Source: Bacteroidota bacterium (GTDB lineage: Bacteria > Bacteroidota > Bacteroidia > Bacteroidales > JAAUTT01). Taken from it: 64,000 nucleotides of DNA. Where the stretch lies: positions 124,001 through 188,000 of the forward strand of contig JAEYWD010000008.1 in NCBI GenBank assembly GCA_023429135.1, given 5' to 3'. The translations under genes and the position numbers were made by a program. The notes under the pieces are model-generated. The model worked only from the letters and a program-made list of their open reading frames with translations. It did no database searches and had not been told where the DNA came from. Each line of letters starts with the position of its first letter. Positions within the stretch are counted from its first letter, which is position 1. Positions 26,976 to 37,020 of this stretch are shown here, in pieces.

Positions 26976-27392
26976 TTACCAACGATTTTTCTGTGAGCTC
27001 TTACTTGTTTTATGCAAATATTTATCCACCAAAATACCAAACACAACGCCTGCAGTATAACATAGCAGGTCGCTCCATAAGAACCCAAATCCAAGTATCA
27101 ACCCGCCAATTCTCGTTTGGCGTATGGCATCAATCCATGGGGCATGGTACAACTGGCTTATTTCAATAACGAAGGAAAAAATCAACGCAGCCGAGGCTAT
27201 CCAAAGTGTACTCTTTCTTCTGAAAATAAATGCAAACCCGAAAAACACCATCAGCGCCCAAAGCGCATCGCCCAGGTAAAGGGTTGTCCAGTGTGGCAAG
27301 ATGGAATTGAAACGCCGGGAGGCAAGTCCGGCCAACACGGTAAGCACTATAAGCAAAAGGTACAGAAGTCGATTGCGGTTCATAATCATCAC
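26976..27392 (-). CDS. DUF2809-like small membrane protein
   Basis: A 138-residue protein with four hydrophobic segments. It shows GLASRRFNSILPHWTTLYLGDALWALMVF (quoted only as the GDALWAL block), FSFVIEISQLYHAPW, and FLWSDLLCYTAGVVFG. These blocks match DUF2809 proteins, which are related in shape to VanZ-like proteins and have no known function. The gene is alone on the minus strand between the M16 protease and the alpha-2-macroglobulin. The start could be either of the first two methionines. Confidence 0.7.
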   Translation of the reverse strand: MMIMNRNRLLYLLLIVLTVLAGLASRRFNSILPHWTTLYLGDALWALMVFFGFAFIFRRKSTLWIASAALIFSFVIEISQLYHAPWIDAIRQTRIGGLILGFGFLWSDLLCYTAGVVFGILVDKYLHKTSKSSQKNRW

Positions 27393-27515
27393 TAAGTTGA
27401 GCGAAAATATTAATAAAAAGCATTGGAAACATCAAATTCAGAAAAATTATGGGTATTTTTTGGGGGTTCTTACTTTGGCTCTCATCAAAAGAATAAGAAC
27501 TTAAAAAACTCACCA

Positions 27516-30500
27516 ATGAACAAACTATCAGGAATTATTTGCGCCATTTTAATTATTGGGTCCATAAGTTTAAAAGCTCAGGAATACGATTACGAAGCAA
27601 GCTGGGACAGTATTCATCAACTCGAAAGCGATGGTTTGCCAAAATCGTCGGTTGTAGTAGCCAACGAGATTTTTGAAACTTCAAGGGCTAAAAAAAATTA
27701 CCCGCAGTTTATCAGATCTTTCATTTATAAAATGAAATATAAGTCAGTGCTCGACTTCGAAAACTTTGCATTCAGCCTGGATTATGCCGAAAAAATGGCT
27801 GATTCGGTAAGTTCTCCGGCAAAGCAGATTTTGCATTCAATGCTTGGAGAAATGTACTGGTGGTACTTCCAGAATAACCGATACAGATTTTATAGCAGAA
27901 GCAAACCAGTAAATTTTGTTCCCGACGATATCAGTACCTGGGATTTAAACAGGATTGTTTCCCGAATGGTCTACCACTATAATCTTTCGGTAGGGAGTGT
28001 CGCATTAAAAGACCTCAGGGTATCCGATTTTGAAGATATTCTGGAATACGATACCGACGAAACTATAGAATCTGAATTATCCCTTTACGATTTCCTTGCT
28101 TTGAAAGCCGTAAGGTTTTTTATGACCGACGAACCCGGTATTGCAAAGCCTGTGAATTCCTTTTCAATCAATAACGAAGATTTCTTTTTACCAGCAGATT
28201 CTTTCTCACGGATAAAGATTCAAACACATGATACTACCGACTTTCCCTATTCGGCACTGGTGATTTTGCAGGAATTGATTAAACAGCACTTAAATGACTC
28301 AATCCCCGATTTGCTTGTGGAAGCTGATATAAGTAGGTTAACTCGTTTGTATCAGAAATCAATTCTGGCCAACAAAGCCGAATTGTACCTTAAAAGTCTG
28401 CGTTTTCTCGAAACAAAAAGTAAAGGTTTTGATTGTTATGCAAAAGTTGGTCTGGCTATTGCCGAAATACTTTACCAAAACGGGGAAAGCTACAATCCAA
28501 GGGTCTCGGAAAATAATAAATGGGGAAAAAAGAAGGCATACGATTTATGCCTGGAAGTAGAAAGAAATCTTCCCTCCAGGTCGTATCAGATCCAAAAATT
28601 CAAACAAAAAGTATTAAGTAAGAGTCTGGAAATTACTCTCGAAAAAGAAAATCTGCCCCATGAGCCGTTTAGGGCACTGGTATCGTACAGGAATTTGGAC
28701 ACGCTTCATGTCCGTATTGTGAAAACAAGTTATCAGGAATATGAAAAACTGCTCAAAGATTACAGTACTCAGGAAATAAAATCGCACATTGAATTCAACG
28801 CTTTTATAATTGATTTTTTCAAAAAGAAAGACATTACCACCCAATTCACGGAAATTTTACCAAACGACAACGATTACCAGACCCACTACGCTGAAATAAA
28901 GCTGCCGGCCCTTGATAAAGGACTCTATTTTATTATGGCAGGCAACAGCGCCGATTTTGACTATGAGCTGCATTCGGTAAACTTTGGAACCACGGCGGTT
29001 ACAAATATCAGTTGCATAAATCGTCGCAATGCCGGGGGTAGTATGGATGTTTATGTACTGAACCGCAAAACAGGAGAACCAATGGAAGGCGTTAAAGTCA
29101 GGTACATGACGCAAACCAACTACGACCGAAATACAGAGATAAAACTTCTGGAAGAGTTTGTTTCAAAGAAGAATGAGCCAATAAACATCGCTACCCAGAG
29201 TAATTACGGTAGCGGATGGTTGGACTTCTCCATAGGCGACGACCTGTGGAGTTCCCGAAACATGGATCAAATCTATAATTTCGGAAACTTCTATGTTTAT
29301 GGGAATTATAATTATAGAAGGGAAATTGAAACCCGAACCTTTTTCTTTACTGACAGATCTATCTACAGACCCGGACAAACCATCTATTTCAAAGGTATTA
29401 TGATGGATACCGACGGGGGGAAAAAATCATCGCTTTGCATTGGGAAAAAATCAACTGTTGAATTTTTCAACACAAATCATCAGAAGATATCTGAGGTAGA
29501 CGTAGTTACGAATGAATATGGCTCTTTTAGCGGATCGTTTGTTGCACCCACCGGTGTTTTAAACGGAATAATGTATATAGCAGATGATTACGGTCGTACA
29601 AATATTTCGGTTGAAGATTACAAACGCCCAAAGTTTGAAGTTAAATACGATACCCTGAAAGCCAGTTATAAACTGGGGCAGAATATACCGGTTAAAGGAT
29701 ATGCAAAAGCATACTCAGGAGCTAAAATCGACAATGCCAAAGTTCAGTACCGGGTAGTACGCAAACTCCGGTACGACTGGTGGTATAGCTACTGGTGGAT
29801 GCCCCGGCCGGTTTCGCAGGATGATGAAATTACAAACGGAACACTAACTACTGACGAAGATGGGGCTTTCGAGATAACTTTTAAAGCCATCCCCGACGAA
29901 GATATCTCCCCGGCATCCAATCCTGTTTTTACTTTCGAAGTTTATGCCGATGTTACCGATATCAACGGAGAAACGCACAGCGCAAACAAGAGAATTTATG
30001 TTGGTTACAAAGCGCTGATGATCAATACCGATATCCCGGAGAACGTGGAACAAAACACTACCAATAATTTTAGACTGATCACCAGTAATCAAAACGGCGA
30101 TTTTGTGAAAGCAACAGGAACAATAAGCATTCAGAAGCTTGTAAGCCCGAAAGCCGCCTACCGCGAGCGCTTTTGGGAAAAACCTGATAAGTATACAATG
30201 ACAGAAACAGAATATCACCACCATTTCCCGAATGATCAGTACAGCGACGAACTTAACCCCACCACCTGGAAACAGGAAAAGCTTGTGCTATCTGCAAATT
30301 TCAATACCGGCAACTCCAAAACCATAAACTTTCCCGACCTGAAGAAATGGAAAACAGGAATGTACAAACTCATTATCGAATCGCGCGACACATTCGGAGA
30401 GCCGGTAACCCATGTCCAATACTTCACCCTGTTCAACAAAGAAGCTGATTATCTGCCGTATCCCAAAGACAATTTTTTCATTCCAATAAAGAGTCAGTGT

Positions 30501-33500
30501 GAACCCGGCGAAAAAGCTGAATTTATGGCCGGTTCAGGGTTCGGTGGAAAATTTAACGCCCTTTACGAAGTTGAACTTGACCGTGAAATTGTAAACCGAG
30601 AGTGGATTAGTACAACTGATAAGCAAAAGACTTTCTTTCAGACTATTACCGAAGAACACAGGGGAAATATAGGTTTAAGCCTTGTTTTTGTGCGAAACAA
30701 CCGCATATATCAAAACAGAATGACGGTAGAGGTACCATTTTCCAATAAAAAACTCGAACTTGCCTTCGAAACTTTCAGAAACAAGTTACAACCTGGTGAA
30801 AAAGAAAGCTGGAAGCTGAAAATCAGAGGAAAAGACGGCGAAAAAGTAGCTTCCGAAATGGTTGCCACGCTTTACGATGCTTCGCTTGATGCATTCAAAC
30901 CACATGGGTACTACCTGAACATATATCCATACTATACTCCATCCTTGTCATGGGGAACAATTAATACTTTCATGAGTAAGGATCTGGAGCCTTACAGTAA
31001 AAAAAGCAGTTGGTTCAACACCAGTTTCTCTCCGAATAGTTATAGTTTCAATTGGTTTGGGTTTGGTTATAATATGCCCTTAAGTTCGCATTACTACAAA
31101 AATGCTATCAGCTCTCACCTTAAATCGACTTTTACCATTATTTCGTCCACCGAGCAAAAAGGCACAAAGGTCAAAGGAGTAGTTATGGATGCAAGCGACG
31201 ATTCGCCACTGCCGGGGGTAAATATTGTGATTCGCGGAACTACACTAGGTACTGTATCGGACATAAATGGGAGGTTTGAAATTTCTTCCGAGTCGGATAC
31301 CATCGAAATTCAAGTATCATACATCGGATACATCACTCAGGGTATACCACTTGATGGCAAAGGCGCTGTAAACCTCATCGTAAAACTTGCACCCGATATC
31401 CGGTCTCTGGAAGAAGTGGTTGTTGTTGGTTATGGTGTTCAGAAAAAAACAAGTGTAACAGGTAGTGTTGTATCGGTGCCGGATCAATTACAGGGTAGTG
31501 TGGCCGGGATTGCGACCATTGCAGCAGAAGAACCTGCTCAACCGGAAGAAAAAATTGACCTTTCAACCGTGCAGGCACGTACCAACCTCAACGAAACAGC
31601 ATTCTTTCATCCTCACCTCCAAACCGATGAAAACGGCGATGTGATCATCAACTTTACCATTCCCGAAGCGCTTACCCGATGGAAAATGCTGGGATTGGCC
31701 CACAGTAAAGACTTAAAAACCGGTATCATCCGGAACGAACTGGTTACCCAGAAAGATTTAATGGTAGGGCCAAATGCTCCTCGTTTCTTCCGCGAAAACG
31801 ATACCATTGCCTTTACTGCCAAAATAACTTCGCTCGCTGATAAGAATCTGAACGGCTTTGCACAACTCATGCTCTTTGACGCAACCACCATGAAGCCAGT
31901 CGATTCTCTATTGAATAATGCAAATGCACAAAAGGCATTTCAGGTTGAAAAGGGCAAAAGCATCAACCTGAGCTGGAACCTGATAATTCCCAATGGGATT
32001 CAAGCCGTAACGTACCGGGTGGTGGCCAAAGCAGGGAACTTCAGCGATGGAGAGGAGTCGGCTTTACCTGTACTCACCAATCGCATGCTGGTAACGGAAT
32101 CTATGCCGTTGAATGTGAGGGGAAATCAAACTAAAACTTTTACACTTGAGAAACTGGTAAACAATACTTCATCCACTCTGACAAATCATAAGCTAACGCT
32201 TGAATTTACAGCTAATCCGGCCTGGTACGCCATCCAGGCGCTGCCTTACCTTATGGAATACCCTTACGAATGTGCCGAGCAAACTTTCAGCAGGTTTTAT
32301 GCAAACAGTATTGCCTCGCATATAGTGAATTCCAATCCGCGTATCAGGCAGGTTTTCGATTCATGGAAAAATATTACACCCGATGCTTTGCTGTCGAACC
32401 TGGAAAAAAATCAGGAACTCAAAAGTTTATTGCTCGAAGAAACTCCATGGGTGATGAATTCTAAAAATGAATCGGCCCGCAAGCAAAATGTGGCTCTATT
32501 GTTCGATCTCAATAAAATGTCGGATGAGTTTGATAAAGCCTTACAGAAAATTAAAAAGCAGCAGCTCCCTGGTGGTGCCTGGGGTTGGTTTCAAGGTATG
32601 CAGGACGACAGGTATATCACCCAACATATTGTATGTGGCATGGGCAAACTCGATCATTTGGGAGTTTCGGAAATCCGAAAGAACCAGGAGATCTGGAAAA
32701 TGGTAACGCAAGCAATAGGCTACCTCGACAGAATGCTTGTTAACGATTATGAAAATCTGCTGCGGCTGAATAAAGAAGGAAAGATAAACCTGTTGAAAAA
32801 TCACCTTTCTTACTCTCAAATTCATTTTCTATATGCCCGCAGTTTCTTCAAAGATGTTGAAATGGGCGAACCTTGCAAAACTGCCGTGAACTACTATCTG
32901 TCGCAGGCACGCAAATACTGGCTGTCGCAAAGTATTTACATGCAGGGAATGTTATCGCTGGCACTTCACAGGAGTGGAGACATCAAAACTCCGGTAATGA
33001 TTTTAAAATCGCTGAAGGAACATGCCAGAACATCGGAAGAAATGGGGATGTACTGGAACAACGAAAGAGGATGGTACTGGTACCAGGCGCCCATTGAAAC
33101 CCAGGCCTTGATGATAGAAGCCTTTGACGAGGTTATAAAAGACATGGCATCGGTAAACGAAATGAAGATTTGGTTGCTGAAACAAAAACAAACGCAGGAC
33201 TGGAAAACCACCCGGGCAACCGTCGAAGCCTGTTATACTCTTTTACTCCGTGGCTCAAACCTGCTTGAAAATGATAAACCTATCGAAATTAAAGTTGGGA
33301 ACCAAATAGTAGATCCCTCAAGCATAGCCGACGTTAAGGTGGAAGCAGGGACAGGGTATTTCAAGACTTCATGGAGCGGAGGCGATATTAAACCTGAAAT
33401 GGGAAAAGTTACCCTAACAAAAAAAGATGACGGAGTGAGTTGGGGAGCCTTATACTGGCAGTATTTTGAGCAACTCGATAAAATTACTCCTGCCGAAACT

Positions 33501-33938
33501 CCTCTCAAACTTAAAAAGCAATTGTTTGTGGAACGTATCACAAATACCGGTCCGGTGATAGTACCTGTAACCGATTCCACCACGTTAAAACCCGGCGATC
33601 TTATCAAAGTGCGCATTGAACTCAGGGTCGACCGTACCATGGAGTACGTTCATATGAAAGACATGAGGGCAGCAGGACTGGAACCCGTAAATGTAATTTC
33701 GCGATACAAATACCAGGATGGTCTGGGCTATTACGAAAGTACCCGCGATGCAGCCACTAACTTCTTTTTTGGCTGGCTTCCCAAAGGAACTTACGTGTTC
33801 GAGTATCCGCTCCGGGTGACACATTATGGTAATTTCTCGAACGGAATCACAACCATCCAGTGCATGTATGCCCCAGAATTTTCAAGCCACTCGGAAGGTG
33901 TGAGATTGTTGGTTAAAGAAAAAGGCCATGAAAAATAA
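27516..33938 (+). CDS. Alpha-2-macroglobulin family protein with embedded SusC-type module
   Basis: 2140 residues from the ATG at 27516, where a signal peptide begins (ILIIGSISLKAQ); the frame is open further upstream but without secretion features. The order is a helical N-terminal domain, MG domains (RSIYRPGQTIYFKG is the typical first-MG signature), a bait-region equivalent, and the A2M domain (FFHPHLQTDENGDVIINF). The thioester site CAEQ is at about 1586-1589, with its alpha-toroid, then a C-terminal MG domain. Such proteins trap attacking proteases in the periplasm. Residues about 1215-1320 are a carboxypeptidase-like regulatory domain plus EEVVVVGYGVQKK and LQGSVAGI, a SusC N-terminus. 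There is no lipobox. Confidence 0.9.
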   Translation: MNKLSGIICAILIIGSISLKAQEYDYEASWDSIHQLESDGLPKSSVVVANEIFETSRAKKNYPQFIRSFIYKMKYKSVLDFENFAFSLDYAEKMADSVSSPAKQILHSMLGEMYWWYFQNNRYRFYSRSKPVNFVPDDISTWDLNRIVSRMVYHYNLSVGSVALKDLRVSDFEDILEYDTDETIESELSLYDFLALKAVRFFMTDEPGIAKPVNSFSINNEDFFLPADSFSRIKIQTHDTTDFPYSALVILQELIKQHLNDSIPDLLVEADISRLTRLYQKSILANKAELYLKSLRFLETKSKGFDCYAKVGLAIAEILYQNGESYNPRVSENNKWGKKKAYDLCLEVERNLPSRSYQIQKFKQKVLSKSLEITLEKENLPHEPFRALVSYRNLDTLHVRIVKTSYQEYEKLLKDYSTQEIKSHIEFNAFIIDFFKKKDITTQFTEILPNDNDYQTHYAEIKLPALDKGLYFIMAGNSADFDYELHSVNFGTTAVTNISCINRRNAGGSMDVYVLNRKTGEPMEGVKVRYMTQTNYDRNTEIKLLEEFVSKKNEPINIATQSNYGSGWLDFSIGDDLWSSRNMDQIYNFGNFYVYGNYNYRREIETRTFFFTDRSIYRPGQTIYFKGIMMDTDGGKKSSLCIGKKSTVEFFNTNHQKISEVDVVTNEYGSFSGSFVAPTGVLNGIMYIADDYGRTNISVEDYKRPKFEVKYDTLKASYKLGQNIPVKGYAKAYSGAKIDNAKVQYRVVRKLRYDWWYSYWWMPRPVSQDDEITNGTLTTDEDGAFEITFKAIPDEDISPASNPVFTFEVYADVTDINGETHSANKRIYVGYKALMINTDIPENVEQNTTNNFRLITSNQNGDFVKATGTISIQKLVSPKAAYRERFWEKPDKYTMTETEYHHHFPNDQYSDELNPTTWKQEKLVLSANFNTGNSKTINFPDLKKWKTGMYKLIIESRDTFGEPVTHVQYFTLFNKEADYLPYPKDNFFIPIKSQCEPGEKAEFMAGSGFGGKFNALYEVELDREIVNREWISTTDKQKTFFQTITEEHRGNIGLSLVFVRNNRIYQNRMTVEVPFSNKKLELAFETFRNKLQPGEKESWKLKIRGKDGEKVASEMVATLYDASLDAFKPHGYYLNIYPYYTPSLSWGTINTFMSKDLEPYSKKSSWFNTSFSPNSYSFNWFGFGYNMPLSSHYYKNAISSHLKSTFTIISSTEQKGTKVKGVVMDASDDSPLPGVNIVIRGTTLGTVSDINGRFEISSESDTIEIQVSYIGYITQGIPLDGKGAVNLIVKLAPDIRSLEEVVVVGYGVQKKTSVTGSVVSVPDQLQGSVAGIATIAAEEPAQPEEKIDLSTVQARTNLNETAFFHPHLQTDENGDVIINFTIPEALTRWKMLGLAHSKDLKTGIIRNELVTQKDLMVGPNAPRFFRENDTIAFTAKITSLADKNLNGFAQLMLFDATTMKPVDSLLNNANAQKAFQVEKGKSINLSWNLIIPNGIQAVTYRVVAKAGNFSDGEESALPVLTNRMLVTESMPLNVRGNQTKTFTLEKLVNNTSSTLTNHKLTLEFTANPAWYAIQALPYLMEYPYECAEQTFSRFYANSIASHIVNSNPRIRQVFDSWKNITPDALLSNLEKNQELKSLLLEETPWVMNSKNESARKQNVALLFDLNKMSDEFDKALQKIKKQQLPGGAWGWFQGMQDDRYITQHIVCGMGKLDHLGVSEIRKNQEIWKMVTQAIGYLDRMLVNDYENLLRLNKEGKINLLKNHLSYSQIHFLYARSFFKDVEMGEPCKTAVNYYLSQARKYWLSQSIYMQGMLSLALHRSGDIKTPVMILKSLKEHARTSEEMGMYWNNERGWYWYQAPIETQALMIEAFDEVIKDMASVNEMKIWLLKQKQTQDWKTTRATVEACYTLLLRGSNLLENDKPIEIKVGNQIVDPSSIADVKVEAGTGYFKTSWSGGDIKPEMGKVTLTKKDDGVSWGALYWQYFEQLDKITPAETPLKLKKQLFVERITNTGPVIVPVTDSTTLKPGDLIKVRIELRVDRTMEYVHMKDMRAAGLEPVNVISRYKYQDGLGYYESTRDAATNFFFGWLPKGTYVFEYPLRVTHYGNFSNGITTIQCMYAPEFSSHSEGVRLLVKEKGHEK

Positions 33939-34066
33939 TCGCCAAAAGCATGGAATATCAAAGTAATTCGCCATTTTACCCAATTTTAGGTTATGCTCAT
34001 TAATTTTTTTATACAGAAAAAAGGATAAAAAATATTTTTATCAACTGTAAATAAAAATTAATTCTG

Positions 34067-35173
34067 ATGAAACTTAAAACTTCAATTCTAACTTTTGCTT
34101 TAATAACATCTTTTTATTCGTGCAGAAAAAATGACGATGAGGGATCTAAATCGCGATGGGAACTTCAAAGAGGCACTGTTAACAACTTTCGTATAGTAGA
34201 GAACAACTTGGTAGGATATATTGACTCCAGGGGAAATGTCGTGATCGCCCCCCAATTCAAAGAAGGAGATGAGTTCTATTTTAATTACGCAACCATCACC
34301 GAAAATAATCTGAATGGACTTATCGACGAAAAAGGTACAAAAGTGATCCCCACGAGTTACAACTATCTTGGAAACATGAACTCTAACGGAATAATGGTAA
34401 CACGTGATGCTACCAACAAATGCGGGCTGATTAATAAAGAAGGACAGGTTGTTTTAGCGCCTCAAACAGGATTCATCACTGATATCTTCAGCGAAAATCT
34501 GATTTATGCCGAGCTGAATTCCAATAAGGGCTACATGGATGCAGAAGGCAACTTTGTAATTAAAATAGCTGATGCAGATTATGGTGAACCCTTTAATGAA
34601 GGTTATGCCCTTGTTGAAAATTCAAAGGGATTTTTAGCAATTTTTGACAAAACAGGTAAAAACAAAACAGGATATATCTATAAAAATAGCTGGTACTCTT
34701 CGGGCGTTATTACAAACGGAGTGGCTGCTGTTTTATTTAACGACACCTGGGGTTTTGTGAAGCCCGACGGGGCTGTTGTGATTCCCGCACAATACCAGAA
34801 AGCCTATCCTTTTTTTGAAGGTCTTGCAGTTGTTGAGAAAAACAATAAATTTGGCTGTATTGATATGAGCGGCAAAGAAATAGTACCCATAACCTACGAA
34901 GAAACAGGCTATTATTTTTCAGAGGGTTTACTACCCGTCTATCAATCGGGCAAATGGGGCTACATTAATAAGGACAATAAATTTATAATTGCTGCGACAT
35001 TCCTGGATGCTGATCCTTTTATTAACGGATTAGCAAAGGTGACTTTTCCAGACGGCAAGCAGGGTTATATCGATACGAAAGGCCTAAAGATATGGAGCGG
35101 GATGATACAGAATAAAAAATCGGGTCTTAAACCATCTGTAAAAGAAATTATGCAAAATAAATTATTCAGGTAA
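34067..35173 (+). CDS. WG-repeat lipoprotein
   Basis: A 368-residue protein with a lipoprotein-like signal ending at Cys19, followed by RKNDDEG. Acidic residues just after the cysteine are the surface-export signal described for Bacteroidota lipoproteins. The rest is about eight WG (KWG) repeats such as LVGYIDSRGNVVIAPQF, CGLINKEGQVVLAPQ and WGYINKDNKFIIAATF. They form a beta-propeller-like or solenoid surface, probably for binding. Function unknown. It is followed by a strong terminator. Confidence 0.85.
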   Translation: MKLKTSILTFALITSFYSCRKNDDEGSKSRWELQRGTVNNFRIVENNLVGYIDSRGNVVIAPQFKEGDEFYFNYATITENNLNGLIDEKGTKVIPTSYNYLGNMNSNGIMVTRDATNKCGLINKEGQVVLAPQTGFITDIFSENLIYAELNSNKGYMDAEGNFVIKIADADYGEPFNEGYALVENSKGFLAIFDKTGKNKTGYIYKNSWYSSGVITNGVAAVLFNDTWGFVKPDGAVVIPAQYQKAYPFFEGLAVVEKNNKFGCIDMSGKEIVPITYEETGYYFSEGLLPVYQSGKWGYINKDNKFIIAATFLDADPFINGLAKVTFPDGKQGYIDTKGLKIWSGMIQNKKSGLKPSVKEIMQNKLFR

Positions 35174-35193
35174 TTTACTGAATTTATTTTCTG

Positions 35194-35265
35194 AAGCACA
35201 AAACACTAAGGTTGTAAGTTGGAGTATATTATTATACAACACACAACCTAATGTGTTTTGTGCTT
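35194..35265 (+). terminator. Terminator after the WG-repeat gene
   Basis: Long hairpin: the left arm begins AAGCACAAAACAC and ends GGTTGT (35194-35215). The right arm begins ACAACC and ends GTGTTTTGTGCTTTT (35243-35265). About 21 of 22 positions pair, around a 27-nt loop, with a T tail. Confidence 0.75.
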
Positions 35266-35327
35266 TTAACTTTTCCTGAGTGCCGCTTTCGTCAATTCAA
35301 TTTAGTTCTCCATATCTTAAAAAAAAG

Positions 35328-35335
35328 TATTTTTG
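35328..35335 (+). promoter_or_regulatory. Candidate -7 element for gpmI
   Basis: TATTTTTG matches TAnnTTTG, 38 nt before the ATG at 35373. The best -33 candidate (TTTAG at 35301) is weak. Confidence 0.45.
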
Positions 35336-35372
35336 CAGCTCAAAATTTAAAAACAAATTATTTAAACAAATC

Positions 35373-36893
35373 ATGGAGCTAAAAAACCGCATGTTACTCA
35401 TGATTCTCGATGGTTGGGGAATCGGTAACAAAACAAAATCGGACGTTATATATACAGCAAAAACACCCAATATGGACAGGCTGATGAAGACTTTTCCTAC
35501 TTCGCAGCTTCTTACCAGCGGTCGCAACGTTGGTTTGCCCGACGGTGTTATGGGAAACTCGGAAGTGGGTCACCTCAACATTGGCGCCGGTCGCGTACTG
35601 TATCAGGATCTGGTGAAGATTAACCTCGCTTGTGAAGATGGTTCTATCACCAAAAACGAAGCCATTGTAAAAGCTTTTACTTATGCTAAGGAAAACGACA
35701 AGGCGGTACATTTTATCGGCCTCATTTCCGACGGAGGTGTTCACTCCATGGATACCCACCTCTACAAACTATGCGATGTAACAAAAGATTACGGTCTGAA
35801 CAAAGTATATATCCACGCCATTACCGATGGTCGCGATACCGATCCAAAAAGCGGTTTGGGCTACATGACCAACCTGGTGAACCATCTGAAAAGTTCGAAT
35901 GGAAAAATTGCCTCTTTAATTGGCCGTTATTATGGAATGGACCGCGACAAACGCTGGGAACGTGTTCGCGAAGCTTACGATCTTTACATTCATGCCAAAG
36001 GAACTGAGGCAACTGATGTTCTGGACGCTATACAGAAATCGTATGCAGCCGATGTTACCGACGAATTTATCAAACCGGTGGTGATTACCGAAAATGGTAA
36101 ACCTATGGCTACCATTCAGGAAAACGATGTGGTGATCTGTTTCAACTACCGCACCGACCGCCTCCGCGAAACCACCGTGGTACTTACCCAGAAGGATATG
36201 CCCGATTTAGGCATGAAAACCCTGCCCCTGCAATATTACACCATGACCCGTTACGATGATTCGTTTAAAGGTGTAAACATTATTTTCGATAAGGATAATG
36301 TTAATTTAACTTTGGGCGAAGTAGTTGCCAACAATGGTTTCAAGCAAATACGCATTGCCGAAACTGAAAAATACGCCCATGTTACGTTCTTTTTCTCCGG
36401 TGGCCGTGAAACTGAATTCCCCGGCGAAAAACGTATCCTGGTAAACTCACCAAAGGTTGCTACTTACGATTTGCAGCCTGAAATGAGCGCCATTGAAGTA
36501 AAAGATTTGCTGTTACCTGAACTCAAAAAACAGGAAGCCGGCTTTATCTGCCTCAATTTTGCAAATTGCGACATGGTGGGTCACACCGGGATTTACGAAG
36601 CTATTACCAAAGCTGTTGAAACAGTTGACACCTGCGTGGGCGAAGTGGTTGAAACCGCCCGTGCAAACGGATACAGCGTTATGATTATTGCTGACCATGG
36701 GAATGCCGATTATGCTGTTAACGACGACGGCTCAATGAACACCGCACACTCGCTGAACCCTGTTCCCTGTATCTTGGTGAACAATGATTATAAAAACATT
36801 CACGACGGTAAACTTGCCGATGTGGCTCCAACACTTTTAACGGTAATGGGATTACCCGTACCTGCCGAAATGACCGGTAAAGTTTTGGTTTAG
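35373..36893 (+). CDS. gpmI: 2,3-bisphosphoglycerate-independent phosphoglycerate mutase
   Basis: 506 residues from the ATG at 35373, the usual family length; upstream in-frame starts only add promoter sequence. It interconverts 3- and 2-phosphoglycerate with two Mn ions. Landmarks are MLLMILDGWGIG (metal Asp), the phosphoserine loop GVMGNSEVGHLNIGAG with Ser63, DGRDTDPKSG, FNYRTDRLRE, FFFSGGRE, and DHGNADY with TAHSLNPVP at the end. It is monocistronic and ends at repeat element B. Confidence 0.96.
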   Translation: MELKNRMLLMILDGWGIGNKTKSDVIYTAKTPNMDRLMKTFPTSQLLTSGRNVGLPDGVMGNSEVGHLNIGAGRVLYQDLVKINLACEDGSITKNEAIVKAFTYAKENDKAVHFIGLISDGGVHSMDTHLYKLCDVTKDYGLNKVYIHAITDGRDTDPKSGLGYMTNLVNHLKSSNGKIASLIGRYYGMDRDKRWERVREAYDLYIHAKGTEATDVLDAIQKSYAADVTDEFIKPVVITENGKPMATIQENDVVICFNYRTDRLRETTVVLTQKDMPDLGMKTLPLQYYTMTRYDDSFKGVNIIFDKDNVNLTLGEVVANNGFKQIRIAETEKYAHVTFFFSGGRETEFPGEKRILVNSPKVATYDLQPEMSAIEVKDLLLPELKKQEAGFICLNFANCDMVGHTGIYEAITKAVETVDTCVGEVVETARANGYSVMIIADHGNADYAVNDDGSMNTAHSLNPVPCILVNNDYKNIHDGKLADVAPTLLTVMGLPVPAEMTGKVLV

Positions 36894-36905
36894 ACCTTCC
36901 TTTAG

Positions 36906-37020
36906 AAGAGGCTGTGTGAAAAGTTCCGGAAACTGAGCCTGTCGAAGTGTAATCTTGCTGATTTACAATGAGGTTTCGACAGGCTCAACCTCCGGTTATG
37001 GACCAATTACACAGCCTCTT
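36906..37020. repeat. 115-bp inverted-repeat element, copy B (between convergent genes)
   Basis: The element is bounded by AAGAGGCTGTGT and ACACAGCCTCTT and also carries CTGAGCCTGTCGAAG and GGTTTCGACAGGCTCAACC. Read on the minus strand it matches copy A (13281-13358) almost base for base, except for 37 extra internal bases. It fills the space between gpmI and the convergent gene and can serve as a two-way terminator. Confidence 0.85.

Noticed and set aside
27423..27515. Upstream in-frame start that would lengthen the alpha-2-macroglobulin by 31 residues
   Set aside because: The added residues are not a signal peptide; a standard one begins at 27516.
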